In this document: positions 1 through 9,509 of the stretch, piece by piece
How positions within the stretch are numbered: the first letter of the stretch is position 1
How the letters are laid out: the number at the start of each line of letters is the position of its first letter
Assembly: GCA_902797565.1 (NCBI GenBank)
Contig: CADBTO010000170.1
Coordinates: 1-11,481, forward strand
Direction: 5' to 3'
Length of the DNA: 11,481 bases
DNA from: an uncultured Lachnospiraceae bacterium
Lineage (GTDB): Bacteria > Bacillota > Clostridia > Lachnospirales > Lachnospiraceae
Notes under the pieces: model-generated
Databases searched by the model: none
What the model saw: only the letters and a program-made list of their open reading frames with translations
Told to the model about the DNA's origin: nothing
Position numbers and translations under genes: made by a program

Positions 1-182
1 CCGCTGGTCTCCACCGTCAGGATCTTCGTGACCGTTTCTTCGCGAAAAAGCCTGAAAAACTCCTCCGCTACCTGCCGCATAAAGGGGACATCAATCTGAT
101 GGTTCAAAAAGCTGCCCACTTTGAGTACCTTCCCCGGATACACAATGCCTTCGTTTCTGATTTTTTCTTCGAGCGCCTTCAC
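1..182 (-). CDS. xpt: Xanthine phosphoribosyltransferase, N-terminal part (runs off the left edge)
   Basis: Purine salvage enzyme that joins xanthine (and more weakly guanine) to PRPP to make XMP in the cytoplasm. About 60 N-terminal residues are visible. They read as the typical Xpt opening: MKALEEKIRNEGIV, then PGKVLKVGSFLNHQID, then FMRQVAEEF and TKILTVETS, in the expected order and spacing. The later PRPP-binding loop lies outside the window. The start is a GTG at 182-180, chosen because GGGAGGAG at 187-194 sits just upstream and the protein begins where family members begin. It is preceded by its own sigma-A-like promoter, so it is probably not part of the lipoprotein operon upstream. 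No purine riboswitch is visible in the short leader. Confidence 0.9.
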   Translation of the reverse strand, partial: MKALEEKIRNEGIVYPGKVLKVGSFLNHQIDVPFMRQVAEEFFRLFREETVTKILTVETS

Positions 183-231
183 TGGTCTCCTCCCTTGCAT
201 CAGCACCTGCCGACAAAAACAAACAGCTATG

Positions 232-260
232 AATATACCATATATCCTGTCCGGATTCAA
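232..260 (-). promoter_or_regulatory. Sigma-A-type promoter for xpt
   Basis: On the minus strand there is a -35 TTGAAT at 255-260, a 17-base spacer and a -10 TATATT at 232-237. Transcription would start near 225, leaving a leader of about 40 bases before the xpt GTG, too short for a purine riboswitch. The match is by eye only. Confidence 0.55.
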
Positions 261-340
261 TCTGGAACGATGAAAAATATGTAAAAATGGCTCTGCTAAT
301 CGAGTGTATGAGATGAATAGATGGCCTGTGTGCTAGAACA

Positions 341-1729
341 CTACTCATCCAGTAAACGCTCACTATACGTCAGTTCCGGGTATTTTACGACCGCACTATC
401 ATAAAATGCCTTCAAGCAGCTCGATTTTTCTGCTTCCCCCAGAATATAGCTGTCAAATGCCGCGCGGAAGGAATCCCCCAGCCCCTGGTCATAGGGACCG
501 CACTTGGACATATCAATCTTCTTTGCCGCCTCGGAGAAAAGCGCGATATGGTTCTGGCCGCCCAGGAAATCAGAATGGAAATCTGATTTCGCCAGGCTTT
601 CCATACCGGAAATCGTGTTTGTATAATCCTGGGTTTCCTGCGTCATCTTCAGCATATTTTCTTTATCACAGGTGAACTTCCGGATGATGTCCGCCACCAG
701 CCCGGCATTGTCCGTGCCCCGCGCTCCTGCGATCCATGTTCCGCCCCAATACCAGGCGGCAGGCCCTTCGCAGACCGCCCAGTCCCCGAAGCCTGCTTCT
801 CCGGCGTTCCCGACCAGCGTGAAATTGATGCCCCAGGTGGAATAGAAGAAACCAAAGACCTTCCCTTCCACGCTCTGGTCATAAGACCATCCTTCACTCC
901 ACTGGGCATTGTGGTTGATCCAGCCGTTTTCATGGTATTTCTTACATTTTTCCGCCCATTCAAAAAGCTTGTCATCAATCTGGATATGGGGGGATTTCGA
1001 GGAGGCATCATCCACCCAGGTCGTCTGGATGTTGTTTGCAAAGACCTTGAAACAATCCACCGGCCCCGAAAGCATCTTGTAACCCTTCTTCGCAGCCTTT
1101 GCTGCCACATCGTCAAACTTGTCCCAGCTTGAAAGCGCCTCCTGCACCTTCTCCGGATCATCCGTCCCCAGAATATCCTTCGCATACGAACGGCGGTAAG
1201 CAAACAGCCCCGGCGTTGCCTGCCAGCTGCTGCACTTGAGCTTGCCATCCCGAGATGTCGCGATTTCCTTGGTATAGTTGTACTGGTCCGAAAGCTCCTG
1301 CTCGCTGATCCCCAGATCGTTTACGATATCCAGGGTATAGTCCGAATCCACATATTTAAGGATATAATCCGCCTCCAGCAGGAAAAGGTCAACCTTCTCG
1401 TCCGCAGGTACGGTCATATTCAAAAGCAGCTGTTCGTCCAGCCCGTTCTGGTACACATAATCATCAGCCGTCCGGATGTCCCAGACCACCTTCACATCCC
1501 CGATGCTGCCCGTCCCGTCTCCGTTGTCCTTGTATCCGGGATAATAATCCGTCATACGTTCCTCAAACTCTGTATTCCAGCAGCGGATGTTCAGGACCTT
1601 CCCGCCATCCGAACAGACCGCCTCCTTTTCTGAAGCCTCGTCTGCTGCTTTTTTCCCGCAGGATGCAAGGGATGCCGCTGCAAGAAGCATGGCTCCCAGC
1701 ACCATCAGGAATCGTTTCCCTTTCTTCAT
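341..1729 (-). CDS. Extracellular solute-binding lipoprotein, carbohydrate ABC transporter type
   Basis: This is a 462-residue lipoprotein that should capture a small solute, probably a sugar or oligosaccharide, at the outer face of the membrane. The signal peptide is MKKGKRF, then a hydrophobic stretch, ending in the lipobox L-A-S-C with the lipidated Cys at residue 24. A Lys/Glu-rich linker follows. The mature part begins [15 protein letters not shown] and contains [38 protein letters not shown] and [11 protein letters not shown], all familiar from Lachnospiraceae sugar-binding proteins (SBP_bac family 1/8). The length is normal and nothing looks broken. The start ATG overlaps the stop of the upstream chemoreceptor as ATGA, with GGGGAGG in front, so the two are translationally coupled. 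No permease or ATPase genes lie beside it in this window. It may serve the chemoreceptor, or lend itself to a transporter encoded elsewhere. The true ligand cannot be read from sequence. Confidence 0.87.
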   Translation of the reverse strand: MKKGKRFLMVLGAMLLAAASLASCGKKAADEASEKEAVCSDGGKVLNIRCWNTEFEERMTDYYPGYKDNGDGTGSIGDVKVVWDIRTADDYVYQNGLDEQLLLNMTVPADEKVDLFLLEADYILKYVDSDYTLDIVNDLGISEQELSDQYNYTKEIATSRDGKLKCSSWQATPGLFAYRRSYAKDILGTDDPEKVQEALSSWDKFDDVAAKAAKKGYKMLSGPVDCFKVFANNIQTTWVDDASSKSPHIQIDDKLFEWAEKCKKYHENGWINHNAQWSEGWSYDQSVEGKVFGFFYSTWGINFTLVGNAGEAGFGDWAVCEGPAAWYWGGTWIAGARGTDNAGLVADIIRKFTCDKENMLKMTQETQDYTNTISGMESLAKSDFHSDFLGGQNHIALFSEAAKKIDMSKCGPYDQGLGDSFRAAFDSYILGEAEKSSCLKAFYDSAVVKYPELTYSERLLDE

Positions 1730-3513
1730 CTGCGTACCTCCCCATGGCCTTCGATCCGGATCTCGTTGATACTGTCATCCAGTACTTTTGCAACCTCATT
1801 CAGCTTCACGCTGTTGTCTGCCACCACCTGCAAGGCACGGATGATGTTCCCCATCGTATCGGATGTCTCCTGGGAGCTGGCAGCATTCTGTTCCGCAATC
1901 GCGGAAAGGTTCTCCACCGTACTGACAATGTTCACGCGCGCGGTATCGAGCTGCTGTGCACCTTCCCTGATATGGTTCGCGTTGCCCAGGGAACCGTCTA
2001 TGCCCTTGCGGACGCTGCGGAACGCTTCTTCCGTCTGTCCGACCATCTCATTCTGCCGGCTCATGACTTCCCGTACTTCATCCATGATCTGTACAGCTTC
2101 AGTCGAATTTGCCACCAGCTCCTGGATGATCGTATCAATGCTCTTCGCAGAAGAACTGGACTCTTCTGCCAGTTTCTGGATTTCAGACGCGACCACTGCA
2201 AAGCCCCTGCCTGCTTCTCCGGCACGAGCTGCCTCAATGCTGGCGTTCAGGGAAAGCAGGTTCGTCTCACTGGCGATCGAAGCAATCAGCCCGGCCGCTT
2301 CCTTGATCTTCACGGCAGACGCATTTGTCTCATTGGTCTGCTGGTAGATCCGTTCGATCGATGATGCGGTCTTCTGGTTGATGCTGGCCAGCTCTGCCAG
2401 TATGCCGAATGCTTCTTCGCTTGCCTGGCGCATCTGGTTTGCCGTATCAGAAAGGTCGGACACTTGTGTCCCAGTATCCTGGATCATTCGTCCAATAATA
2501 CTGACATCTTCATTCGCCCGCTGGGTCTCTCCTGCCTGGCTGACCGCGCCGGTTGCAATTTCACCCACTGCATCTTCGATATGGCTGGCATCTTCACTGG
2601 TATCCTGCGCATTTTTGTGCAGTTCGATCGCCGTTCCATACAGCGCCTGGCTCTGCTCCTGGATCCGCTCGACAATCGAAACCAGCCTTCGCCGCATATG
2701 CTCCACAGAACGGGCAATCATGCCTGTCTCATCCTTGCGCTCCTGCAGTTCCTGAATCCGGGCATCCCCCGTGAAATCGAGATCACCGATCTGGTCCACG
2801 ATCTGCGTAACCTGATCGATCGGCCGGGTGATACGCAGCGCCTGCAGCAGCCCGAATGCCTGCATGATAAGAAACACGACTACCCCGGTCACAATCGCGA
2901 TCTGCGTCATCATATTCAGCGTATGGAAAAAATCCCCTTCTTCTACCGAAATGGCCAGAACGAAACCTTTGTCACTTGCGTAATAGGACAGTAGTTCAGA
3001 CTTCCCGCCATCCTTGAACGCCACAATATCCGGTTCCGGCACGGTTCCGCCCTTCACCTGGGCTGCCACCTGCTGGATGATCTCATTTTCTGTCTGCCGC
3101 CCGATCTTGTCGTGATCCGGATGGTAAAGCACGATCCCATCCTCCCGTACCAGGTAACAGCAGCTGCTCTCACAGCCTTCCATCTTCGCGTCCTGCAAAA
3201 AAGACTCCAGCCGGGCCGGAACCTTCCGGATATCAATGTTGTTTTCCGTGATGTTGACCACCGTTTCCAGTTTCTGTCCGTACAGTGTGGTCGTCATATA
3301 CAGATATGAGCTGTTCACAGCTTTCAGCTCTTTCCGCACCGGGATCGTCACCACCAGCAGGATGGAAACCACCGCCACAAATACGGCAATCCCTACGGTA
3401 TAATCGATCCGGAAACGGATGGACGAAAGCAGCGGAACCTGATGCTCCTGCCTGCGCTCCGCCAGCCGCCCTTTCCGGCGTCCTTCCCTTCTTGCTCCCT
3501 GTTCCTGTTCCAT
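1726..3513 (-). CDS. Methyl-accepting chemotaxis protein with extracellular Cache-like domain
   Basis: A transmembrane chemoreceptor that would control CheA/CheW and thereby flagellar rotation. Numbering from ATG 3513 (595 residues): a strikingly Arg-rich cytoplasmic N-terminus, TM1 at about 38-59, a roughly 140-residue outer domain with the [13 protein letters not shown] pattern of single Cache domains, TM2 at about 202-225, HAMP to about 280, then a long coiled-coil signalling domain. The hairpin tip is intact ([20 protein letters not shown], then [12 protein letters not shown], about 420-452). There is no C-terminal CheR-docking pentapeptide. I prefer ATG 3513 because AGGGGGG at 3523-3529 sits 9 bases ahead of it; ATG 3543 and TTG 3549 in the same frame would add 10 or 12 residues but lack such a site. 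Its stop overlaps the binding-protein start by 4 bases, and it follows the HD-GYP sensor after 138 bases without an obvious terminator. Cache domains usually bind ligands directly; sensing through the neighbouring binding protein is inference. Confidence 0.92.
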   Translation of the reverse strand: MEQEQGARREGRRKGRLAERRQEHQVPLLSSIRFRIDYTVGIAVFVAVVSILLVVTIPVRKELKAVNSSYLYMTTTLYGQKLETVVNITENNIDIRKVPARLESFLQDAKMEGCESSCCYLVREDGIVLYHPDHDKIGRQTENEIIQQVAAQVKGGTVPEPDIVAFKDGGKSELLSYYASDKGFVLAISVEEGDFFHTLNMMTQIAIVTGVVVFLIMQAFGLLQALRITRPIDQVTQIVDQIGDLDFTGDARIQELQERKDETGMIARSVEHMRRRLVSIVERIQEQSQALYGTAIELHKNAQDTSEDASHIEDAVGEIATGAVSQAGETQRANEDVSIIGRMIQDTGTQVSDLSDTANQMRQASEEAFGILAELASINQKTASSIERIYQQTNETNASAVKIKEAAGLIASIASETNLLSLNASIEAARAGEAGRGFAVVASEIQKLAEESSSSAKSIDTIIQELVANSTEAVQIMDEVREVMSRQNEMVGQTEEAFRSVRKGIDGSLGNANHIREGAQQLDTARVNIVSTVENLSAIAEQNAASSQETSDTMGNIIRALQVVADNSVKLNEVAKVLDDSINEIRIEGHGEVRR

Positions 3514-3651
3514 TCGATACATCCCCCCTGTTCGTATTCCCATGCCCAAGTAACTGCTAAGGCAAAATTCTTTCCAAAATCTGCTTGTGCCAGTCTAACA
3601 TTTTTCTATCTCTATTTCTATCCTGATTCGTGAAAAAATACCAGATTCTAT

Positions 3652-6633
3652 TTATTCGCTGTCAAATTTCCCTTCCTCGCACAGCTGCACGAAGACTTTC
3701 ACGACATCCGGATTCAGCTGCGTCCCGGCAATGCGCTGGATCTCTTCCATCGCAACAGACAGCTGCATTTTCTTCCGGTATGGCCGCGTAGAGTACATTG
3801 CGTCAAACGTGTCTGCCACCGCAATGATCTGTGCCACCATCGGGATCTCATCCCCTTTGAGCCCTTTCGGATAGCCTTTCCCATCCAGCCGTTCATGATG
3901 GTAGCCCGCACCGAGTGCCAGATCCGGCGAAACCCTGATCTCCTTCAGGATCTCATAACCGTTCTGCGAATGCGATTTCATGATGGCGTACTCTTCCTCG
4001 GTCAGTCCCGCCGGCTTTTTCAGAATCGCATCCGGAATGCTGATTTTGCCAATATCATGAAGCAGGGCGGTGTTATAGATTTTTCCGATATCTTCTTTCG
4101 TATAGTGCAGCTGCGGAGCCAGCCGCTGTGCCATCCATTTTGTATACTTCGCCACGCGGAAGCTGTGCCCGTTCGTATAGCGGTCCTTCATATCAATGAT
4201 TTTCGCAAACGCCGTAATAATCTGGTCAATGAATTCGCTTTTTTCATGCTCCTTTGCTTCCAGCACAGCGAGCCTGCGCCGCAGGTACAGCCGGACACAG
4301 CCTGCAACCACCAGTGCCATGACGATCACCAGGAAGACATAGAACCAGATATACTCGTAAAACGCCCGTTCCTTGATGATCACAAGTTCCGAAGAGTCCG
4401 CCTCCACACCGGTCTTTGAACTGATCATAGAAAGATGGAAGACATACTTCCCTCCATCCAGGTTCGTATAGGTCACAGGTTCCAGCTCCCGGCGGTTCAC
4501 GAAATTTTCTTCATCATCAAAACCCGTCAGCATATAGGACATCTTCGGATTCTTGAGCGAATAGGTCGCCGCCAGCGGATTGATCACAAGCCGCTTGCAG
4601 CCGGCAGGAATCTCCACTGTCCCGCGCTCATCCGGCACCAGCTGCATCCCGTCTGCCTCCACCATCGGGACAGAAATCCGGATGCCGCCCGCATCATCCA
4701 CCGGATGGTTGATATTTACCGTATAGACACCCGTATTACCGGACAGGTACAGGATGCCGGATTCATCCAGGAAACTCCGCGCATTCGCAGTTCCAAGGGA
4801 CGGCAGGCCGCACTTCGTGTCATAAAGCGTATAATCGATCTTCTCCCCCTCACAGCCTGCAAGCATTGCCTCCCGGTCCACAACATAGATTCCGTTCCCG
4901 GCAATGACCCAAAGCTGCTGGAGCTGGTCAAAATATATATCCAGATTGTTGGAATAGGGGAACGTGGACACCGTCTTTACATGTTTTCCATCATAATACG
5001 CAATCGAACTGCCCGTCACAATCCAGAATCCTTCCACAGGATCCTTCTTGATCTGCATCACGACGCCGGACGTCAGCCCGTCTTCCACGCCAATCCGCTT
5101 GATATTCTGTTTCCCGCGCTCCACAATATAAATGCCGTTTCCATCACTGCCCAGATAGAGCCTTCCCTCCGTATCTTCCTGGATGGACAGAATGACGGTA
5201 TTGGAAATTCCGCTGGAAGCATTATAATGCTCCGTCACCCGATTCCCTTTGATGATGTCCACACCGCCATTGGACGAAACGGCAATGCTGCCATCGGAAA
5301 GTTCCAGCATCGTGCGTACCCGGTTCGCTCCAATGCCATCGTCCTCGCTGAATGTCCGGATCTTCCCGTCCGGGCTGTATCGTACCAGCCCGTAATCCGA
5401 ATACGTTGCCATCCAGAGATTCCCTCTGGAATCCTGCTTGATACAGCGCACCCGGATACCGGAAAGCATCTTCGTCAGCCCATTCTCCTTCTTCCTGTAC
5501 TTGTTCTCACCTTCAATACGGACAAGATAGAGCCCGTCATCCGCCCCGATATACAGATCTTTCCCCACAAGGCAGGTGGAATTGACCACGGTGGCAGGAA
5601 GCCCCGCACAGACATTCAGGTCGCGGAACTGGTTTTCCACCAGCTTCATCAGGCCCTGGCGCGATGATGCAAACCAGAGGTTTCCTTCATAATCCTCCAT
5701 CATGGAGTCAACGGAATTGTTCATCGGAAGGTTCTGCACCTGCACGAAGCCCTTGCCTTCTTCCAGGTAGCCGATCCCGTCATCCGCACAAATCCATAAT
5801 CTGCCTTTCGCTTCCCGGATACAGTTGATTGCGGAAAGCGGAGACACGTCAACACGTTCCATTTTCCGGATTCCCTCAGCCGGATCCCCCAGATACAGCA
5901 CGGAGCCATAAGTCCCCAGGACAACCCCGCCCCCCTGGCGCGTGTCCTTTGTAATACAGCTGATGCTCTCGTCCATGGATTCTTCAAACGAAAAAAAAGA
6001 CGTAACCCGCAGATCTTCGATCGTAAAACATGCGCCGGAATTCGTCACGCCATAGATCACCCCATCCGGTCCCGCCTCCAGGCTTTCAATATACTGCTCG
6101 TTCACCTGCGGCTCGTCTATGACATGTGCCGCATTCTTCTGGTCCACATAGGCAAGCCCCTGTGTCATCGCAATAATGATATTCCCCTTGTCATCCTCGA
6201 TGATGTCACGGATAGACGTTGCTTTCAATCCCTCAACCTGATCATAGGTCGTAAATTCGCCGTTTTCATAAAACGCAAACGTATGGTCATTCGTCCCGAT
6301 CCACAGCCGGTCTTTGGAATCCACAAACAGGGACACGACATTTGAAATCCCATAGGAGGGGTCGATTCGGTAGAATTCATTCCCGTTATATCGTACTAAT
6401 CCACTATAACTCCCAATCCAGATATAGCCATCCGATGTCTGCGCGATTGCATTCGCATCTGCCGCAGGAAGCCCGTTGTTGTTGTCGTAAAGTTCGCTGG
6501 CAAGCCCTGCACCCACGCGGGAATAATCAACATCCTGCCAGGCAGCGGCATCTGCCTGCACTTCCGGGAACGCCGCAAGCGCCAGAAGCAGGAGCAGGAG
6601 GCAGGGCACAGCCAGCAATTCCCTACGCTTCAT
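3652..6633 (-). CDS. Membrane sensor: double beta-propeller, Y_Y_Y domain and HD-GYP c-di-GMP phosphodiesterase
   Basis: About 993 residues. A signal peptide (MKRRE, Leu-rich core to about 21, likely cut near 27-29) exports a large ectodomain. I count fourteen Reg_prop-type blades (for example SDGYIWIGSYSGLVRYNG and SRGNLWMATYSDYGLVRYS), enough for two seven-bladed propellers. A Y_Y_Y domain follows (about 660-750, with MSYMLTGFDDE), then one membrane helix at about 761-783 and a short charged linker. The cytoplasmic HD-GYP domain spans about 800-993. Its metal and catalytic signature is complete: H823, HD 859-860 in HDIGK, H888, HH 912-913 and GYP 920-922. It should therefore hydrolyse cyclic di-GMP in response to an outside signal, which in related propeller sensors is often a glycan fragment. 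I chose ATG 6633, which gives a clean signal peptide; ATG 6651 in frame would add MPAGGI. Either start overlaps the end of the toxin gene. Activity and ligand are inferred from family knowledge. Confidence 0.92.
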   Translation of the reverse strand: MKRRELLAVPCLLLLLLALAAFPEVQADAAAWQDVDYSRVGAGLASELYDNNNGLPAADANAIAQTSDGYIWIGSYSGLVRYNGNEFYRIDPSYGISNVVSLFVDSKDRLWIGTNDHTFAFYENGEFTTYDQVEGLKATSIRDIIEDDKGNIIIAMTQGLAYVDQKNAAHVIDEPQVNEQYIESLEAGPDGVIYGVTNSGACFTIEDLRVTSFFSFEESMDESISCITKDTRQGGGVVLGTYGSVLYLGDPAEGIRKMERVDVSPLSAINCIREAKGRLWICADDGIGYLEEGKGFVQVQNLPMNNSVDSMMEDYEGNLWFASSRQGLMKLVENQFRDLNVCAGLPATVVNSTCLVGKDLYIGADDGLYLVRIEGENKYRKKENGLTKMLSGIRVRCIKQDSRGNLWMATYSDYGLVRYSPDGKIRTFSEDDGIGANRVRTMLELSDGSIAVSSNGGVDIIKGNRVTEHYNASSGISNTVILSIQEDTEGRLYLGSDGNGIYIVERGKQNIKRIGVEDGLTSGVVMQIKKDPVEGFWIVTGSSIAYYDGKHVKTVSTFPYSNNLDIYFDQLQQLWVIAGNGIYVVDREAMLAGCEGEKIDYTLYDTKCGLPSLGTANARSFLDESGILYLSGNTGVYTVNINHPVDDAGGIRISVPMVEADGMQLVPDERGTVEIPAGCKRLVINPLAATYSLKNPKMSYMLTGFDDEENFVNRRELEPVTYTNLDGGKYVFHLSMISSKTGVEADSSELVIIKERAFYEYIWFYVFLVIVMALVVAGCVRLYLRRRLAVLEAKEHEKSEFIDQIITAFAKIIDMKDRYTNGHSFRVAKYTKWMAQRLAPQLHYTKEDIGKIYNTALLHDIGKISIPDAILKKPAGLTEEEYAIMKSHSQNGYEILKEIRVSPDLALGAGYHHERLDGKGYPKGLKGDEIPMVAQIIAVADTFDAMYSTRPYRKKMQLSVAMEEIQRIAGTQLNPDVVKVFVQLCEEGKFDSE

Positions 6634-6877
6634 AATGCCCCCGGCAGGCATAGATAATCAATTCTCCATCCCTGAGTTGGAACACCAGACGATTTTCCTG
6701 ATCAATCCTGTGGCTGTACCCATCGTGTTTTTTCAGCTTTTCTGCTTTGCCCAGCCCCTTTGTCCCATTCCGTTCAATATCTTCCAAAAGCTTGTTGATC
6801 TTCTTCAGCGTCTTTCGATCCTGGGTCTGCCAGTATACGTATTGCTCCCAGCCTTCATCTGTCCATGCTTTCTTCAT
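6623..6877 (-). CDS. yoeB: YoeB/Txe-family mRNA interferase toxin
   Basis: An 84-residue toxin of the RelE superfamily that cleaves mRNA at the translating ribosome. It aligns end to end with YoeB: the W-x-x-x-x-W-x-x-Y-x-x-W-Q opening (AWTDEGWEQYVYWQTQD), a KKINKLLEDI helix, GKAEKLK, HRIDQENRLVF and the terminal CRGHY. The catalytic residues known from E. coli YoeB are present in equivalent places: E46, R63, H81 and Y82, with R57 before them. Two extra residues (E-A) follow the terminal Tyr. Its ATG overlaps the antitoxin stop as ATGA, with GAGG 7 bases upstream, the usual coupling for such pairs. Its 3' end overlaps the start of the propeller HD-GYP gene by 11 bases, which is unusual. It looks intact and functional. 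Confidence 0.9.
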   Translation of the reverse strand: MKKAWTDEGWEQYVYWQTQDRKTLKKINKLLEDIERNGTKGLGKAEKLKKHDGYSHRIDQENRLVFQLRDGELIIYACRGHYEA

Positions 6878-7077
6878 TCGTCTACCTCGATCAAATCATG
6901 ATACTGAAGTTTCCCGGCCTTTGCCTGCGCAAAGGAACGATCCAGCATCTCCAGATATGCCTGATTCCGTTTTGCCTTCTCCATCCGTGCAAAATCATCT
7001 GCCGGATTTCCCGCCAGCACGCGATCTGAGAGCCTGTGGAAATCAGATACCTTTTCCTGTACCCCTGCTGCCGCCAT
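6874..7077 (-). CDS. Short antitoxin partnering the YoeB/Txe toxin
   Basis: A 67-residue acidic, mainly helical protein in the antitoxin position, overlapping the toxin start by 4 bases. The second half (RNQAYLEMLDRSFAQAKAG, then a charged tail ending EVDE) resembles the toxin-binding C-terminal part of Phd/YefM-type antitoxins. The usual N-terminal Phd DNA-binding fold, with its ITKNG-like and VVLMS-like strands, is not recognisable. The gene is not obviously truncated by mutation: GGGAGG sits 8 bases before the ATG and a strong promoter lies just upstream. It should neutralise the toxin by direct binding. Whether it can also repress its own promoter, as full-length YefM does, is doubtful. 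It could instead belong to another small antitoxin family that I do not recognise. Confidence 0.75.
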   Translation of the reverse strand: MAAAGVQEKVSDFHRLSDRVLAGNPADDFARMEKAKRNQAYLEMLDRSFAQAKAGKLQYHDLIEVDE

Positions 7078-7124
7078 ATTATTTTCCTCCCAATGATGCG
7101 ATGTTTCTAAAATTCTTCTCTCTG

Positions 7125-7152
7125 ATTATAGCATATTTCTTCTGTAACACAA
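7125..7152 (-). promoter_or_regulatory. Extended -10 promoter of the toxin-antitoxin operon
   Basis: A consensus -10 TATAAT at 7125-7130 is preceded by TGC, making the extended form TGnTATAAT. A weak -35 TTGTGT lies at 7147-7152, 16 bases away. The antitoxin ATG is about 45 bases downstream. With no terminator seen before 341, this promoter could also feed the HD-GYP, chemoreceptor and binding-protein genes. Confidence 0.65.
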
Positions 7153-7175
7153 GTCCGGGCGGGATTTTTTCACAT

Positions 7176-7219
7176 AAAAAAAACCTCCGGGCAGGAACTT
7201 TGATGCTCTCGCCCGGCGG
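7176..7219 (-). terminator. Rho-independent terminator of groES-groEL
   Basis: On the minus strand, CCGCCGGGC (7211-7219) pairs with GCCCGGAGG (7184-7192), 8 of 9 positions, across an 18-base loop. A run of eight T follows (7176-7183). It lies about 50 bases after the groEL stop and separates the heat-shock operon from the toxin-antitoxin promoter. Confidence 0.85.
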
Positions 7220-7267
7220 CTTTTAATGTTTTTTAATATTCTTTCATTGCGGATCGGAAGGTGCGCA

Positions 7268-9036
<1,769 letters not shown>

Positions 9037-9074
9037 CGTGTCACCCTCGCAGGCTATGGGGTTTCAAATCAACC

Positions 9075-9092
9075 GGATACCGTACTGTATCC
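9075..9092 (-). other. Small hairpin in the groES-groEL spacer
   Basis: On the minus strand GGATAC (9087-9092) and GTATCC (9075-9080) form a perfect 6-base stem around a 6-base loop, starting about 20 bases after the groES stop. A direct repeat of GGATACA overlaps it (9086-9100). No T-run follows, so it is not a classic terminator; it might be an RNA-processing or stability element between the two genes. Confidence 0.35.
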
Positions 9093-9111
9093 TTGTATCC
9101 TGTGCGAAGGG

Positions 9112-9402
9112 TCAGTCCTCCACAATTGCAAGGATATCATCCTGCTTGACAATGATGTATTCCTCGTCATCAAGCTTCACGTTCGTCCCGGCATACTTGG
9201 AATAGATGACACGCTGGCCTTCCTTGACCTGCATCTTGATCTCTTTTCCGTCTACCACGCCGCCAGGCCCTACCGCGACGACCTCAGCCTCCTGCGGCTT
9301 CTCCTGTGCGCTGCTCGCAAGGATGATGCCGGACTTGGTTTTTTCCTCAGCCTCCAGCTGTTTGACAACGACCCGGTCAGAAAGTGGAATAAGCTTTTTC
9401 AT
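9112..9402 (-). CDS. groES: Co-chaperonin GroES (Hsp10)
   Basis: The 10-kDa subunit of the seven-membered lid that closes the GroEL chamber. The 96 residues are the typical length. Hallmarks are LIPLSDRVVVKQLEAEEKT, the mobile loop SGIILASSAQEKPQ (about 24-37), which binds GroEL, EVVAVGPGG, the roof-loop region, and the ending EEYIIVKQDDILAIVED. AAGGAGG at 9413-9419 precedes the ATG by 10 bases. It is first gene of the groES-groEL operon, with a CIRCE operator and promoter directly upstream. Confidence 0.98.
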   Translation of the reverse strand: MKKLIPLSDRVVVKQLEAEEKTKSGIILASSAQEKPQEAEVVAVGPGGVVDGKEIKMQVKEGQRVIYSKYAGTNVKLDDEEYIIVKQDDILAIVED

Positions 9403-9430
9403 ATTGATCGAACCTCCTTCATATGATTAT

Positions 9431-9450
9431 GTACCAAAATGGTTTTGTAC
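9431..9450. promoter_or_regulatory. Imperfect palindrome in the groES leader
   Basis: A 20-base near-palindrome (arms GTACCAAAA and TTTTGTAC, 8 of 10 positions matching) lies between CIRCE and the groES ribosome site. It could fold in the leader RNA or be a second operator. It does not match the CtsR repeat. Function unknown. Confidence 0.3.
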
Positions 9451-9470
9451 AACATTCTCTGTTTCACTTG

Positions 9471-9497
9471 TTAGCACTCATTCAAGTGGAGTGCTAA
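9471..9497 (-). promoter_or_regulatory. CIRCE operator (HrcA binding site)
   Basis: A perfect CIRCE: TTAGCACTC, nine spacer bases, GAGTGCTAA. It lies right after the expected transcription start of groES, where HrcA binding blocks transcription until heat or misfolded protein draws GroEL away from HrcA. The arms have no mismatch. Confidence 0.97.
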
Positions 9498-9509
9498 CCA
9501 ACGAACCCT

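Noticed and set aside
183..340. Possible purine riboswitch ahead of xpt
   Set aside because: The conserved core (TATA...ATNNGG...GTTTCTACC) is absent, and the promoter at 232-260 leaves only about 40 bases of leader.
310..345. Inverted repeat GTGT...ACAC after the binding-protein stop as a terminator
   Set aside because: The stem is only 4 base pairs and has no T-run on the minus strand.
3573..3593. TGGCAC-like sequence suggesting a sigma-54 promoter before the chemoreceptor
   Set aside because: The matching TTGC element is not at the required spacing; no convincing sigma-28 (flagellar) promoter is seen either.
3514..3651. c-di-GMP (GEMM) riboswitch or terminator between the HD-GYP and chemoreceptor genes
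   Set aside because: No GEMM core sequence and no GC stem followed by a T-run could be found in these 138 bases.
4435..5667. Long plus-strand open frame of 410 codons
   Set aside because: It is antisense to the well-supported propeller/HD-GYP gene, has an odd His/Arg/Ile-rich composition, and shows no domain or ribosome site.
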